A DNA stretch of 64,000 nucleotides from Actinoplanes lobatus (GTDB lineage Bacteria > Actinomycetota > Actinomycetes > Mycobacteriales > Micromonosporaceae). Location of the stretch: assembly GCF_014205215.1 (NCBI RefSeq), contig NZ_JACHNC010000001.1:5266501-5330500 (forward strand). Reading direction: 5' to 3'. The translations under genes and the position numbers were made by a program. Shown in pieces: positions 47,390 to 56,616 of the stretch. The notes below the pieces were generated by a model. That model saw nothing but the letters and a program-made list of their open reading frames with translations, did not search any database and was not told the origin of the DNA. How positions within the stretch are numbered: position 1 is the stretch's first letter; every line of letters starts with the position of its first letter.

Positions 47390-49288
47390 TCATGCCGGCT
47401 GCCGCTGTGGCAGGCCGGCGGTCAGGTCGGCGGCCGACTGAGGCCGGGCGAAGTGGTAGCCCTGGGCGGTGTCACAGCTCAGGGCGGCCAGCGCCTCCGC
47501 CGTGGCCGCGTCCTCCACACCCTCCGCGACGACCGTGAGGCCCAGGTTGTGGGCCAGGTCGACCGACGAGGCGACCAGTGCACGGCTGCTCGGATCGGTG
47601 ACCATGTCGGCCACGAACGAGCGGTCGATCTTCAGTTCGTCGACCGGCAGCAGCTTGAGGTACGTCATCGACGAGTAGCCCGTACCGAAATCGTCGATCG
47701 AGGTTTTGACCCCGAGGGCGCGCACCCGGTTCAGGGCCTCGATCGTGGTGCTGGGATCGGACATGACCGTGTGTTCGGTGATCTCGATGCACAGCAGCTC
47801 CCCGGGCACCCCGGTGGACGCCAGCAAGGCGGCCAGCCGGTCCGTGAATGACTCGTCGAGCAGGCTGCGGGTGGACAGGTTGACGGCGACCGGGATGCGG
47901 TGGCCGGCGTCCAGCCATTCCCGGGCCTGCTGGAGGGCGATGGTGAGGACCCGCTCGGTGAACGGGTGGATCAGGCTGGTGCTCTCCAGCACCGGCACGA
48001 ACTGGCCGGGCGGGACGGGGCCGCGGGCCGGGTGGTGCCAGCGGGCCAGCGCCTCGACGCCGACCAGGCCGCCGGCTCCGCCGAGGCCGATCTTGGGCTG
48101 GTAGTGGAGGGTGAACTGGGACGCGTCGGTCAGCGCCCGCCGCAGGTCGCCGAGCAGGGTGAGCCGGTCGGTGCTGTCCTGTGCGGAGTGTCCGGTGAAC
48201 CGGCGGTACCCGTCGTGCTGTTCCTTCGCGTCGTGCAGGGCGCTGTCGGCGTTCCCGAGCAGGGTGCTCACGTCGTCGCCGTCGGCCGCCGTGGCCGCGC
48301 CGATGCTGATCTCCAGGTCCACGGTGACGTCGTCGAGCTGGAACGGCTCGTCGAAGGCCTCCCGCAGCCGGGCCGCCACGTCCTCGGCCCGGGCCGGGTC
48401 CAGGTCGCGCAGCATGATCGCGAACTCGTCGCCGCCGGTGCGGGCCACCATGTCGGTGTCGCGCACCACGGTGGACAGTCGCCGGCCCGCCTCGGCCAGC
48501 AGCCGGTCACCGACGTGCGGGCCGAGCTGGTCGTTGACGTGCCGGAAGCCGTTGATGTTGACGGTCAGCACGGTGACGCCGGGCGCCGTACGGTCGGGCG
48601 GGGCGACGGCCAGCGCCCGATGCAGGTGCTCGGTGAACGCGATCCGGTTCGGCAGCCCGGTGAGCATGTCGGTCGTGGCCATCGTCTCCACCTGGCGGCG
48701 GTGCGCGCGGCTGTTCCAGACGAACAGCGCGATCACGATCAGGCTCAGCACGAACGTGAAGACGGCGGCGAGCAGCAGCCGCCGGGAGTCGTGGCGGGCG
48801 TCGGCCACCCGCTGGTCGTACTCCTGCTGGTAGCGGTTGCGCAGTTCGAGCAGCTTGGCGGCGTTGCGCCGGTAGGTGGGGGCGATCGCGGTCTCCAGCG
48901 ACTCCCGCGCCTCGGTGATCTTGCCATGGTCCAGCATCGACAGATACCCGATGATCACCTGGCGCAGGTGGATCTGCCGCTGGACGACGGTCGTCGCCTC
49001 CGGGTTGAGCTCGGCGATCCGCAGCGTCGCCTGGTAGGCCTCGGTGTCCGCGCCGAGCACCTGGCGCCGCTCCGCGCTCCGCGGGTTGGCGGCACTCGCC
49101 CGGAGCAGCGACATCTCCCGCGCCGACAGGTACGCGGCGTCCTGGTAGGCCGACACCTGGTCGCCGGCGTGGGCGATGTCCTCGACGATGCGGGCGTGCC
49201 GCTGACTGTCCACCAGGGCCAGCCCGGACAGCAGCGCCAGCGACGCGATCAGGGAGCCGAACATCAACCGGCGGGAACGGTGCCTCAT
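47390..49288 (-). CDS. Membrane GGDEF-EAL bifunctional c-di-GMP enzyme
   Basis: This 632-residue protein has two helices (about 8-25 and 170-190) flanking a helical periplasmic-type sensor. The GGDEF domain includes TDMLTGLPNRIAFTEHL and ARTGGDEFAIML. The EAL domain includes LVGVEALARWHHP, CIEITEHTV, IDDFGTGYSSMTYLKLLPVDELKIDRSFV and VVAEGVE. Both active sites look intact, and an RxxD inhibitory site (RDTD) lies five residues before GGDEF. It can probably both make and degrade c-di-GMP, with hydrolysis favoured when product binds the I-site. ATG 49288 overlaps the stop of the giant kinase gene (ATGA), so they act together. Confidence 0.93.
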   Translation of the reverse strand: MRHRSRRLMFGSLIASLALLSGLALVDSQRHARIVEDIAHAGDQVSAYQDAAYLSAREMSLLRASAANPRSAERRQVLGADTEAYQATLRIAELNPEATTVVQRQIHLRQVIIGYLSMLDHGKITEARESLETAIAPTYRRNAAKLLELRNRYQQEYDQRVADARHDSRRLLLAAVFTFVLSLIVIALFVWNSRAHRRQVETMATTDMLTGLPNRIAFTEHLHRALAVAPPDRTAPGVTVLTVNINGFRHVNDQLGPHVGDRLLAEAGRRLSTVVRDTDMVARTGGDEFAIMLRDLDPARAEDVAARLREAFDEPFQLDDVTVDLEISIGAATAADGDDVSTLLGNADSALHDAKEQHDGYRRFTGHSAQDSTDRLTLLGDLRRALTDASQFTLHYQPKIGLGGAGGLVGVEALARWHHPARGPVPPGQFVPVLESTSLIHPFTERVLTIALQQAREWLDAGHRIPVAVNLSTRSLLDESFTDRLAALLASTGVPGELLCIEITEHTVMSDPSTTIEALNRVRALGVKTSIDDFGTGYSSMTYLKLLPVDELKIDRSFVADMVTDPSSRALVASSVDLAHNLGLTVVAEGVEDAATAEALAALSCDTAQGYHFARPQSAADLTAGLPQRQPA

Positions 49289-52200
49289 CCGGCCACCACC
49301 CGGTTGCGCCCGGTGTGCTTGGCCGCGTACAGGGCTTCGTCGGCGAATTTGATCATGTGCTCGGGCTCGTCGCCGTCGGCCGGGGAGCCGGACGTGACGC
49401 CGACGCTGACGGTGACGACGCCGCCGTCGGTGAGCGCGTGCGGCTCCGCCAGTTGGGACACGGACCGGCAGGCCCGTTCGGCGACGATCATCGCGTTCTC
49501 CGGGGACGCGCCGGGCATCACTATGCAGAACTCCTCGCCGCCGTAGCGGGCCACCAGGTCGGTCGTCCGTGCCGAGGCGAGCAGTGCCTCCGCGACCAGC
49601 CTGAGGGTGTCGTCGCCACCCTGGTGGCCGTAGTGGTCGTTGTACTTCTTGAAGTGGTCGATGTCGATCATGGCGATGCCGACCGGCTCCCGGGACCGGG
49701 CCGCACGCTGCCACGCCTCGTCCAGGAACATGGTGAGCTTGCGCCGGTTCGGCAGACCGGTCAGCGGGTCGGTGACGGTGAGCAGCTCCAGCTGGTGGTT
49801 GGCCTCGGCCAGCTCCTCCGTGCGCTCGGCGACGGCCCGCTCCAGCGACGCGTAGACCTGCGCGTTCTCCAGCGAGACGGTGGGTTGCCCGGCGATCAGC
49901 AGGACCGCGTCGAGCCGGCCGGCCGAGAACGCGCGACGGCTCAGCCGGTTCTCCAGCACCAGCACGGCACGCGGCTGCCCCTGCCCGATGACCGGCACGA
50001 CCAGCAGCGAGCAGTGGTCCAGACCGGCCAGGTACGGGTCCCGCCCCACCCGGTCGTCGAGCGTCACGTCGTCGACGAGCAGCGGTTCGCGGGTGCGCTC
50101 GGCGTACCGGATCGCGGTCAGCGGCAACAGGCCGAGCCGTGCCGCCCGGTCCGCGTCCATCTCCGGCCGGTCGCCGTCCCCGGGCAGAACCCATCCACCG
50201 GTACGGTCATCGCGCAGCACCACATGCACGGCGGTGGCCCCGGTCATCGCGCCGAGCACCTGCCGCACCCGCACCCGCAGCGCGTCGAGACTCGTCTCCG
50301 AGCTGAGTGCCCGCGCCGCCTCGAGGACCGCCATCAGGTCGATCACCTCGGTGGACAGGTTCACGCTGTGGCCGCCGCCGAGCGTGGAGGCCCGGGTCCC
50401 GGAGGTACCGGCGACCGCCGATCCGAGCGCCGGATGGGTGCGCTTGAGGGCGTGCACCTTGCCGGTGGCGCCCCAGCGCGCGTACCCGGGCAGCGCCTCG
50501 GCCAGCAGCCGGGCGCCCACGTGCTCCAGACCGGCGTCCAGGTAGAACAGTGCCGCCCGCTCGGTGATCAGCGGCGTGTGCCAGGACCGTCCGGCGGTGA
50601 CGGCGTCGGCCATCGCGGCGTCGTACGCGGCCGCCGCCGACGCGAAGTCGCCGTGTGCCGCGGCCCGGGTCGCCTCGGCGAACCGGTGCAGGTGCCGGAA
50701 GTTGCCCGGCTGCGCGGCGGCGCGGGCGGCCAGGAACGCGACACCGCGGTCCATGACGGCCAGGGCCCGCTCGCGGTCGGCGCCGGTGGCGGTACGCGCG
50801 GACACCTCGGCGCCGAGCACGGCCAGCAGGTGCGCCGGAACGTGCAGGTAGGTGCCGGGCACGGCGGGCAGCAGCGCCACCGCTGCCGCACTGTGCCGGA
50901 CCAGCGCCTCGTCGTCGCCGAAGATCGCCGCGTCCAGCGCCCGTACGGTCGAGTAGAACTGTGTGGCCGGCTCGTTGCCGGTCAGCGTCTCCAGGTAGGC
51001 GTCGTCGAAGGTGGTCTCGCCGCGCAGCGAGGCGACCAGGTGGGCCGCGATGACGAACATGGAGGTCTCCGGCCCGGCGCCGATCCGCTCGCCGAACTCC
51101 AGCGCGGTCCGGGCCTCCCGGTGGAAGGACGCCAGGTCGGCCGAGCAGTCCAGCATCTGCGGAACCGATGCGAAGTACGTGTAGAGCGCGGTACGCAGGT
51201 CGCCGCCACGCAGCAGCCCGTCGCGGGCCTCGTGTGCCAGCCGCACAGCGGCCTCCATCGGCTCGAACCAGGGCACGGTGCCCAGCGCGTGCAGGAACCG
51301 CACCTGCGAGGTCTCCGGCTCGTGGCCGTGCTCCTCGCCGGCCGCCAGCACCCGGCACATCGCCCGGTAGGCGGCCCGGTGGCCGCCGCCGCCGGCGATC
51401 GTGACCACACCCAGGTGGCCGAGCGCGCCGGTCAGGGCGGCACAGGTGCCGTGCGCCGACCACAGTTCGGCGGCCTCCACCACGAGCCAGGCCATCGTCG
51501 TACGGTCGGCGAAGAACGCGGTCGGGACCAGCCGGTTGATCAGGTGGGCGACGGCCAGCAGCCGCGGATCGGTCAGCTCCGGCCGGACGGCTCCGGAGGC
51601 GCCCGGCCCGCCGTGGAAGGCGGCCAGCCCGGCGCCGATCCGGGCGCCCATCGCGGCCGGCTCCGGCACGTCGACGCCGAGCCGGGCGAGCAGGCCGGTA
51701 CCGAGCGTCAGGGCGTCGCCGAGCATCCGGCGGTTGGTCAGTGCGCCGATCTGCTCGGCCACCGGGCGGGCCAGCCACACCGGGTCGCCGGCGTCCGCGG
51801 TGATCTCGGCGAAAACCTGGTCGGCCTCTTCGAATCTGGCCAGCGCGCACAGGACGGCATGACGATCGGCGCGCGTGTCCGCGTACCCCTCGCCGGTCCT
51901 GTCCAGAAGACGCAGCGCGACCGAGAGATGCACCTCGGCCTCCGCATGGTCGGCGACCAGCCGGGCCGACGTGGCGGCCCGGCGCAGCAACGCCGCGGCC
52001 GACGCCCGCTCGGCCGGATCGGTGAGCAGATCCGCCGCGGCCAGATACAGCGGCGCGGCGGCCGGGGCCGGGGCGATCCGGCGCGCGAGCGCCAGACTCA
52101 GCCGGGCCCGGTCGTCCAGGGAAAGGCGGGCGTACGCGGCCTGATGCACCCGATCGTGCCGGAACCGCGCGCGGCCGCCGTCGACCACGACCAGGCCGTC

Positions 52201-54168
52201 GTCGACCGCCGGCTGCAACGCCGCGGACGCCTCCAGCGAATCGCCGAGACAGGCCATGACGTCGACGAGCTCACGTGCCCGCGGCGGCAGCGCCTCGATC
52301 CGGGCGCTGATCAGGGCGACCACATCGCCGTGGCCGACGAAGTCCCGCACCTCGGCCGGATCCCAGCGCCAGCCGCCGTCCTCCGGGACCAGCACACCCT
52401 CCCGGCGCAGCGCGTTGACCAGTTCCACGGTGTCGAACGGGTTCCCGCCGGTCCGCTCGGCCAGCACGGCGGCCAGCGGCGCCGCGTCCGCCCCGGGCAG
52501 GCGCAGCATCCCGGCGATCAGCCCGGCCAGGTCGTCACCGCTCAACGGGGAGAGCGCGATCCGGTGCGCCCGCGCCACGATCGCGGTCAGCGGGTGCGTC
52601 TCGTCCACCTCCTCCTCCCGGTAGGCGCCCAGCACCAGCAGGCCCGGCAGGTCGCCGGCGTCGAGCACGTCGCCCAGGAACGGCAGCGACGGGCCGGACG
52701 CCCACTGCAGGTCGTCGAGGAAGAGCACCAGCGGGCGCTCGGCGCTCGCCAGCGCCCGCAGCAGGGTGAGCGCGGCCGTGCGCATTCGCGCGAACACCAC
52801 CCGCGGGTCGTCGCCGGACGGCTCCTCCGGCTCCACGGCCAGCAGCGGCCGGAACGACGGCATGATCGCGGCGATCAGGCCGCGGTCCGGGCCGAGCGCG
52901 GTACGCAGCCGGTCGCGCAACCCGGCGACCACGTCCTCCGGTTCGGCCAGCAGCTGCTCGCCCAGCCGGTCGAACGCCTCCCGGATCCCGCCGGCCAGAT
53001 CGTGGTGGAACTGGTCGAACCGGCCGGCCACGAACCGGCCCCCGGCCCTGGCCAGCGCCGGGCGCAACCGATCCACCAGGGCGGTCTTGCCTACCCCGGC
53101 GGGCCCGGTGATCATCGCGAGCCGGCCGGATCCGGCGGTCCCGCTGTCTTCGGTGGCTCCGGCGGTCGCGCTGTCTCCGGCGGTTCCACTGCCCTCGGTT
53201 GCTCCGGTTGCTCCGGTTGCTCCGGTTGCTCCGGTTGCTCCGGTTGCTCCGGTTGCTCCGGTTGCTCCGGTTGCTCCGGTGGCTGCGGCGGTCGCCTCGG
53301 TCAACAGGGCATGCAGGGCGGCCAGCGGCTCGTCCCGGCCGATCAGGCGGGCGGGCGGCGCGAGACGCAGCGGGAAGTCGTGCTCACCCAGCTCGAACGC
53401 CTCTTCCGCACGGAACCGGACGAGGTCGTGGATCAGACCCTCGTCGCTCTGGTAGCGCTGGTCGGGCTCCTTGCACAGCAGCCGCAGGATGATCCGCGAC
53501 AGAGCGGACGGGATGGCCGGATTCACCTCGTCCGGCGGCATCGGGACACGGGCCAGGTGGTCGTGGATCAGACTGAGCGGCTCCCGGTCACGGCCGAACG
53601 GCGGCTCCCCGGTGGCCAGCTCGTACAGGGTGGCGCCGAGGGCGTACAGGTCGCTGCGGTGGTCGACCGGCCGACCGGTGCGCCCGGTCTGCTCCGGCGA
53701 CAGATAGGGCAGGGTGCCGGCCAGCACCTCGCCCGCCTCCCGGCCCGCGTCCCCGGCCAGCTCGAAGTCGATCAGCGTGGGCCGGCCGTCGTCGTCGACC
53801 AGCACGTTCGCCGGGCTCACGTCCCGGTGCACCACGCCACGCCGATGAATCCCGGCGAGCACGCCGGCCAGGCGGACGGCCAGCTCCGTCAGCGCGCCCG
53901 GCTCCCACGGCCGTTCAACATCAGCGAGCGTACGCGCGGCGTCGTCCACCAGCGCCAAGGAGCGCTCGTCCAGCTGCCCGGCCAGCCGCGGGGTACCCGG
54001 AACACCGTCGAGGCGGCGCAGCATAGCGATCTCGTTACGCAGCCGGTCAGCCGCACCAGGCCCGAGCGGCTGCTTGCGAACCACCCACGCGCCACCCACC
54101 ACGTGGACGCGCGAAACACGGGTGCGGTCGCTGTCATGCAGCACTTCTTCCAGGCCGTTGAGAGTCAC
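49285..54168 (-). CDS. Ser/Thr kinase-AAA ATPase-GAF-GGDEF multidomain signalling protein
   Basis: This 1627-residue cytoplasmic protein starts with a kinase domain (about 15-265). It has HRRGVVHRDVSPANVLVDDDGRPTLIDFELAG and GTLPYLSPEQTGR; the Mg loop is DFE rather than DFG. A Gly-Ala-Thr repeat linker (about 296-322) is followed by an AAA/STAND ATPase (MITGPAGVGKT, LVLFLDDLQWASG) and a long helical region. A GAF domain (about 1300-1430) precedes the C-terminal diguanylate cyclase (GIAMIDIDHFKKYNDHYGHQGGD, ARYGGEEFCIVMPG, with RTTD I-site). It resembles cyanobacterial HstK-type kinases, but with GGDEF in place of the histidine kinase. GTG 54168 is the start. It is coupled to the GGDEF-EAL gene. 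Confidence 0.88.
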   Translation of the reverse strand: MTLNGLEEVLHDSDRTRVSRVHVVGGAWVVRKQPLGPGAADRLRNEIAMLRRLDGVPGTPRLAGQLDERSLALVDDAARTLADVERPWEPGALTELAVRLAGVLAGIHRRGVVHRDVSPANVLVDDDGRPTLIDFELAGDAGREAGEVLAGTLPYLSPEQTGRTGRPVDHRSDLYALGATLYELATGEPPFGRDREPLSLIHDHLARVPMPPDEVNPAIPSALSRIILRLLCKEPDQRYQSDEGLIHDLVRFRAEEAFELGEHDFPLRLAPPARLIGRDEPLAALHALLTEATAAATGATGATGATGATGATGATGATGATGATEGSGTAGDSATAGATEDSGTAGSGRLAMITGPAGVGKTALVDRLRPALARAGGRFVAGRFDQFHHDLAGGIREAFDRLGEQLLAEPEDVVAGLRDRLRTALGPDRGLIAAIMPSFRPLLAVEPEEPSGDDPRVVFARMRTAALTLLRALASAERPLVLFLDDLQWASGPSLPFLGDVLDAGDLPGLLVLGAYREEEVDETHPLTAIVARAHRIALSPLSGDDLAGLIAGMLRLPGADAAPLAAVLAERTGGNPFDTVELVNALRREGVLVPEDGGWRWDPAEVRDFVGHGDVVALISARIEALPPRARELVDVMACLGDSLEASAALQPAVDDGLVVVDGGRARFRHDRVHQAAYARLSLDDRARLSLALARRIAPAPAAAPLYLAAADLLTDPAERASAAALLRRAATSARLVADHAEAEVHLSVALRLLDRTGEGYADTRADRHAVLCALARFEEADQVFAEITADAGDPVWLARPVAEQIGALTNRRMLGDALTLGTGLLARLGVDVPEPAAMGARIGAGLAAFHGGPGASGAVRPELTDPRLLAVAHLINRLVPTAFFADRTTMAWLVVEAAELWSAHGTCAALTGALGHLGVVTIAGGGGHRAAYRAMCRVLAAGEEHGHEPETSQVRFLHALGTVPWFEPMEAAVRLAHEARDGLLRGGDLRTALYTYFASVPQMLDCSADLASFHREARTALEFGERIGAGPETSMFVIAAHLVASLRGETTFDDAYLETLTGNEPATQFYSTVRALDAAIFGDDEALVRHSAAAVALLPAVPGTYLHVPAHLLAVLGAEVSARTATGADRERALAVMDRGVAFLAARAAAQPGNFRHLHRFAEATRAAAHGDFASAAAAYDAAMADAVTAGRSWHTPLITERAALFYLDAGLEHVGARLLAEALPGYARWGATGKVHALKRTHPALGSAVAGTSGTRASTLGGGHSVNLSTEVIDLMAVLEAARALSSETSLDALRVRVRQVLGAMTGATAVHVVLRDDRTGGWVLPGDGDRPEMDADRAARLGLLPLTAIRYAERTREPLLVDDVTLDDRVGRDPYLAGLDHCSLLVVPVIGQGQPRAVLVLENRLSRRAFSAGRLDAVLLIAGQPTVSLENAQVYASLERAVAERTEELAEANHQLELLTVTDPLTGLPNRRKLTMFLDEAWQRAARSREPVGIAMIDIDHFKKYNDHYGHQGGDDTLRLVAEALLASARTTDLVARYGGEEFCIVMPGASPENAMIVAERACRSVSQLAEPHALTDGGVVTVSVGVTSGSPADGDEPEHMIKFADEALYAAKHTGRNRVVAG
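53197..53281. repeat. 9-bp microsatellite (GGTTGCTCC)n inside the kinase gene
   Basis: About nine tandem copies of GGTTGCTCC encode a (Gly-Ala-Thr)n linker between the kinase and AAA domains on the minus strand. Changes of whole units keep frame but alter linker length, so the array may vary between strains. Confidence 0.9.
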
Positions 54169-54933
54169 GAAGTGCGAATCGGCCCCCCACGACCCTCACT
54201 GAGCCTTGCTACCGCACCGCCACCGTTCACCCACCCACCCCCACCCCCACCCACCCACCTGCCGTTCACCCGCTGCCCACCACCTGCCGATCACCCGCTG
54301 CCCGCTGCCCGCTGCCCGTCGCCGCCCGCCTGCCGTTCACTTGCCGGCCGTTGCGTCCGGCCCGCCGCCGTGGTCGCGTCCGCGCACCCGTCGCCCACCA
54401 CCTGCCGTTCACCCGCTGCCCGCTGCCCGCTGCCCGTCGCCGCCCGCCTGCCGTTCACTTGCCGGCCGTTGCGTCCGGCCCGCCGCCGTGGTCGCGTCCG
54501 CGCACCCGTCGCCCGCCCACCTGCCTTTCATCCGCCGCCCGTCGCCGCCCGTCGCCGCCGGCCTCCCAGCCGCCACCATTCCGCTGTCCTGCCTGCCTCC
54601 CGCGGCCTCCACACCGCTTCTATTTCGCGGTCTCCGTTGGGTTGCTGCCTCCGAATCGCTGCGCCGCTGAACTCGTGGTCGCGACCCAAGCCGCCAGTGG
54701 ATAGTTCGCGGGTCGACTGGCAGCCTTTCCGGGGTAATACAGCTGCGGTGCACAGGTGATGGGGTGCCGGTACCAGATCGGAATTGAATCGATTCCGAGA
54801 TGGCCTTGCGTATTTTGCCTCCCGCGATGGGTTTCTCCATGCGGCAGCATGAATGCAGGAGTGAGCCGTACTTTCCAGCCTTTCTCCTTCGCCGTTCGTT
54901 GATGGCGGAGAAGGATGATGGTCGGGCTTGGAG
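54169..54933. other. Intergenic stretch upstream of the kinase gene
   Basis: About 765 bases without a supported gene. The first half is a C/G-biased, CCGCTGCC-rich tract with a 118-bp tandem duplication. The second half (54600-54930) is more balanced in composition and may carry promoters, but no clear element was recognised. Confidence 0.6.
54281..54516. repeat. 118-bp tandem duplication
   Basis: Two adjacent copies, starting at 54281 and 54399, share CACCTGCCG, the CCGCTGCC runs, TTGCCGGCCGTTGCGTCCGG and CGCGCACCCGTCGCCC with only a few differences. 118 is not a multiple of three, consistent with non-coding DNA. It looks recent. Confidence 0.85.
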
Positions 54934-56616
54934 TTACGGTGATCGTCTATGTATCGGCGCGATGGCGGCGGGTAGAACACCCCCATCTGGCCACTTTGGT
55001 CGCCTCCTCGCCCCGTTCAGGAAGGTCGCCGGCAGCGGACCCCGCGCCCTCATTGGCCGATGATCGCCTTGGCTTGGCTGGCCGAATCGGTGGCCGACGC
55101 GGCGGCTCGATGTCGGTTGATGGGCCGTCATGGTCGGCGGCCTACCCCGGTGTGCGGTGGTGGTCGCCGACCTGTCGGGGTGCGGTAGTGGTCGCCGACC
55201 TGCCTGGGTGCGCGGTAGTGGTCGCCGACCTGCCTGGGTGCGCGGTAGTGGTCGCCGACCTACCTCGGTGTGGGGTTGTGGTCGGCGACCTACCTCGGTG
55301 TGGGGTTGTGGTCGGCGACCTTCCGCGATGGGGGTGTAGTTGGCGGGTTCGGTCGGTGTGGAGTTGCGGGCGGTGGGTTTGACGGGTGCGGGGTTGTGGG
55401 TGATGGGTTTGACGGGTACGGGGTTGTGGGTGATGGGTTTGATCGGCCTGGAGTCGTGGCCGGCGGGCACGATCGATTTGCCTACGTGGTTGGTGCACCT
55501 GAGCGGTGGGCCACTACGGGCGAAGGCCTTGAGTGGCGGGCGGTTCCGTTCACGCGGCGGGCCGGTCCGTTCATCGAGGCTGGTGAGTTGATCAGCGGTT
55601 TCGTCCGCGGAAGGGCCGTCGGTGGTGACGGTGCCAGCATGCTGGCCCGGTGTGCGGAACTGCTCGGTGGAGTCTTCCGGAGCGCCCGTGTCGTTGGCCT
55701 GTTCGTGCAGCTCAAACACTTGATCTACGGGTCTTCCAGCCGTGCGGTCCGGGGCTGGTCCCCGAAGTGAGGTGCTCCTCGGCCGGCCAGGTCGCGGCTC
55801 CGCCCGACAGCCATGGGGCTGGATCAGGCCGTCACTAATCGGCTGATCTTGTGCTGCCGACCGCTCAACCGGGTGCGTGCCGTTCCGTTCCAGAGCGGGC
55901 TGTGCACCGACCGGCGGGGTGGGGCAGGCCGTGCCCAGGCGCGCTGGGGTAGTCCTGTCCAGGCGCGGTGGGGTGGCCGTGTTTGGCTGCGCGGGAGTAG
56001 TCCTGTTCGGACGAGGTGGGGTGGCCGTGTTTGGCTGCGCGGGAGTAGTCCTGTTCGGACGAGGTGGGATGGTCGTGTCTGGCCGCGCTGGGGTGGTCGT
56101 GTTCGGGCGCGCTGGGGTGGTCCTGTCCAGGCGCGGTGGGGTGGCCGTGTTTGGCTGCGCGGGAGTAGTCCTGTTCGGACGAGGTGGGATGGTCGTGTCT
56201 GGCCGCAGCGAGGTGGTCCTGTTCGGTCGCGCTGAGGTGGTCGTGTTCGGGCGCGCTGGAGTGGTCGTGTTCGGGCGCGCTGGAGTGGTCCTGTTCGGGC
56301 GCGCTGAGGTGGTTGTGGTCGGGCGCTGTGACGTGGTCGTTTCGGGGCGCGCTGGGGTGGTCCTGTCCGGTTGGGGTGGGCTGGTTGTGTCCGGGCGCCC
56401 GTCCGCGCTGTGCTCCGGCGCGCGGCCGATCGACTGAGTTGCCTCGTCGGCGCGGATGCGGCGGAGGCGCTCAGCGTGTCGCCTGCGTAGACCCCATGCG
56501 CGGTGACGCTCGTGTTCGCGACGGAATTTTTCAGCGGCTGGGGAGTGGTTTCGGCGCGCGCTCCGGTCACGCATCTCGGAAATCTCTTCCCTGGTGAACA
56601 ATTGGAGCTGCGGCAT
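54934..56616 (-). CDS. Repeat-rich, Pro/Thr/Arg-rich protein of unknown function
   Basis: This 560-residue protein has a compact, charged N-terminus, MPQLQLFTREEISEMRDRSA then AAEKFRREHERHRAWGLRRRHAERLRRIR (helical, about residues 1-58). A long disordered tail follows. Residues about 75-225 repeat an 8-residue motif of the form RPNTTTPA/RPNRTTPA/QPNTATPP roughly eighteen times. Residues about 395-500 repeat KPITHNP(V/A)PV and GRRPLPRTQA decapeptides. All repeats are multiples of three bases, which supports translation. An AGGAGA ribosome site lies 8 bases before ATG 56616. The N-terminus resembles one seen in other Actinoplanes-type hypothetical proteins. Function is unknown; DNA or nucleoid binding by the basic tail is a guess. 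Confidence 0.65.
   Translation of the reverse strand: MPQLQLFTREEISEMRDRSARRNHSPAAEKFRREHERHRAWGLRRRHAERLRRIRADEATQSIGRAPEHSADGRPDTTSPPQPDRTTPARPETTTSQRPTTTTSARPNRTTPARPNTTTPARPNTTTSARPNRTTSLRPDTTIPPRPNRTTPAQPNTATPPRLDRTTPARPNTTTPARPDTTIPPRPNRTTPAQPNTATPPRPNRTTPAQPNTATPPRLDRTTPARLGTACPTPPVGAQPALERNGTHPVERSAAQDQPISDGLIQPHGCRAEPRPGRPRSTSLRGPAPDRTAGRPVDQVFELHEQANDTGAPEDSTEQFRTPGQHAGTVTTDGPSADETADQLTSLDERTGPPRERNRPPLKAFARSGPPLRCTNHVGKSIVPAGHDSRPIKPITHNPVPVKPITHNPAPVKPTARNSTPTEPANYTPIAEGRRPQPHTEVGRRPQPHTEVGRRPLPRTQAGRRPLPRTQAGRRPLPHPDRSATTTAHRGRPPTMTAHQPTSSRRVGHRFGQPSQGDHRPMRARGPLPATFLNGARRRPKWPDGGVLPAAIAPIHRRSP

Noticed and set aside
49315..54759. A 5.4-kb open frame on the plus strand, antisense to the kinase-AAA-GGDEF gene
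   Set aside because: It is the mirror of strongly GC3-biased coding DNA. The minus strand has complete recognisable domains, while the plus-strand product is low-complexity Arg/Gly/Gln sequence with no domain.
55813..56437. Plus-strand open frames opposite the repeat-rich 560-residue protein
   Set aside because: Repeats divisible by three keep all six frames open. Only the minus strand has a ribosome site and a non-repetitive head.
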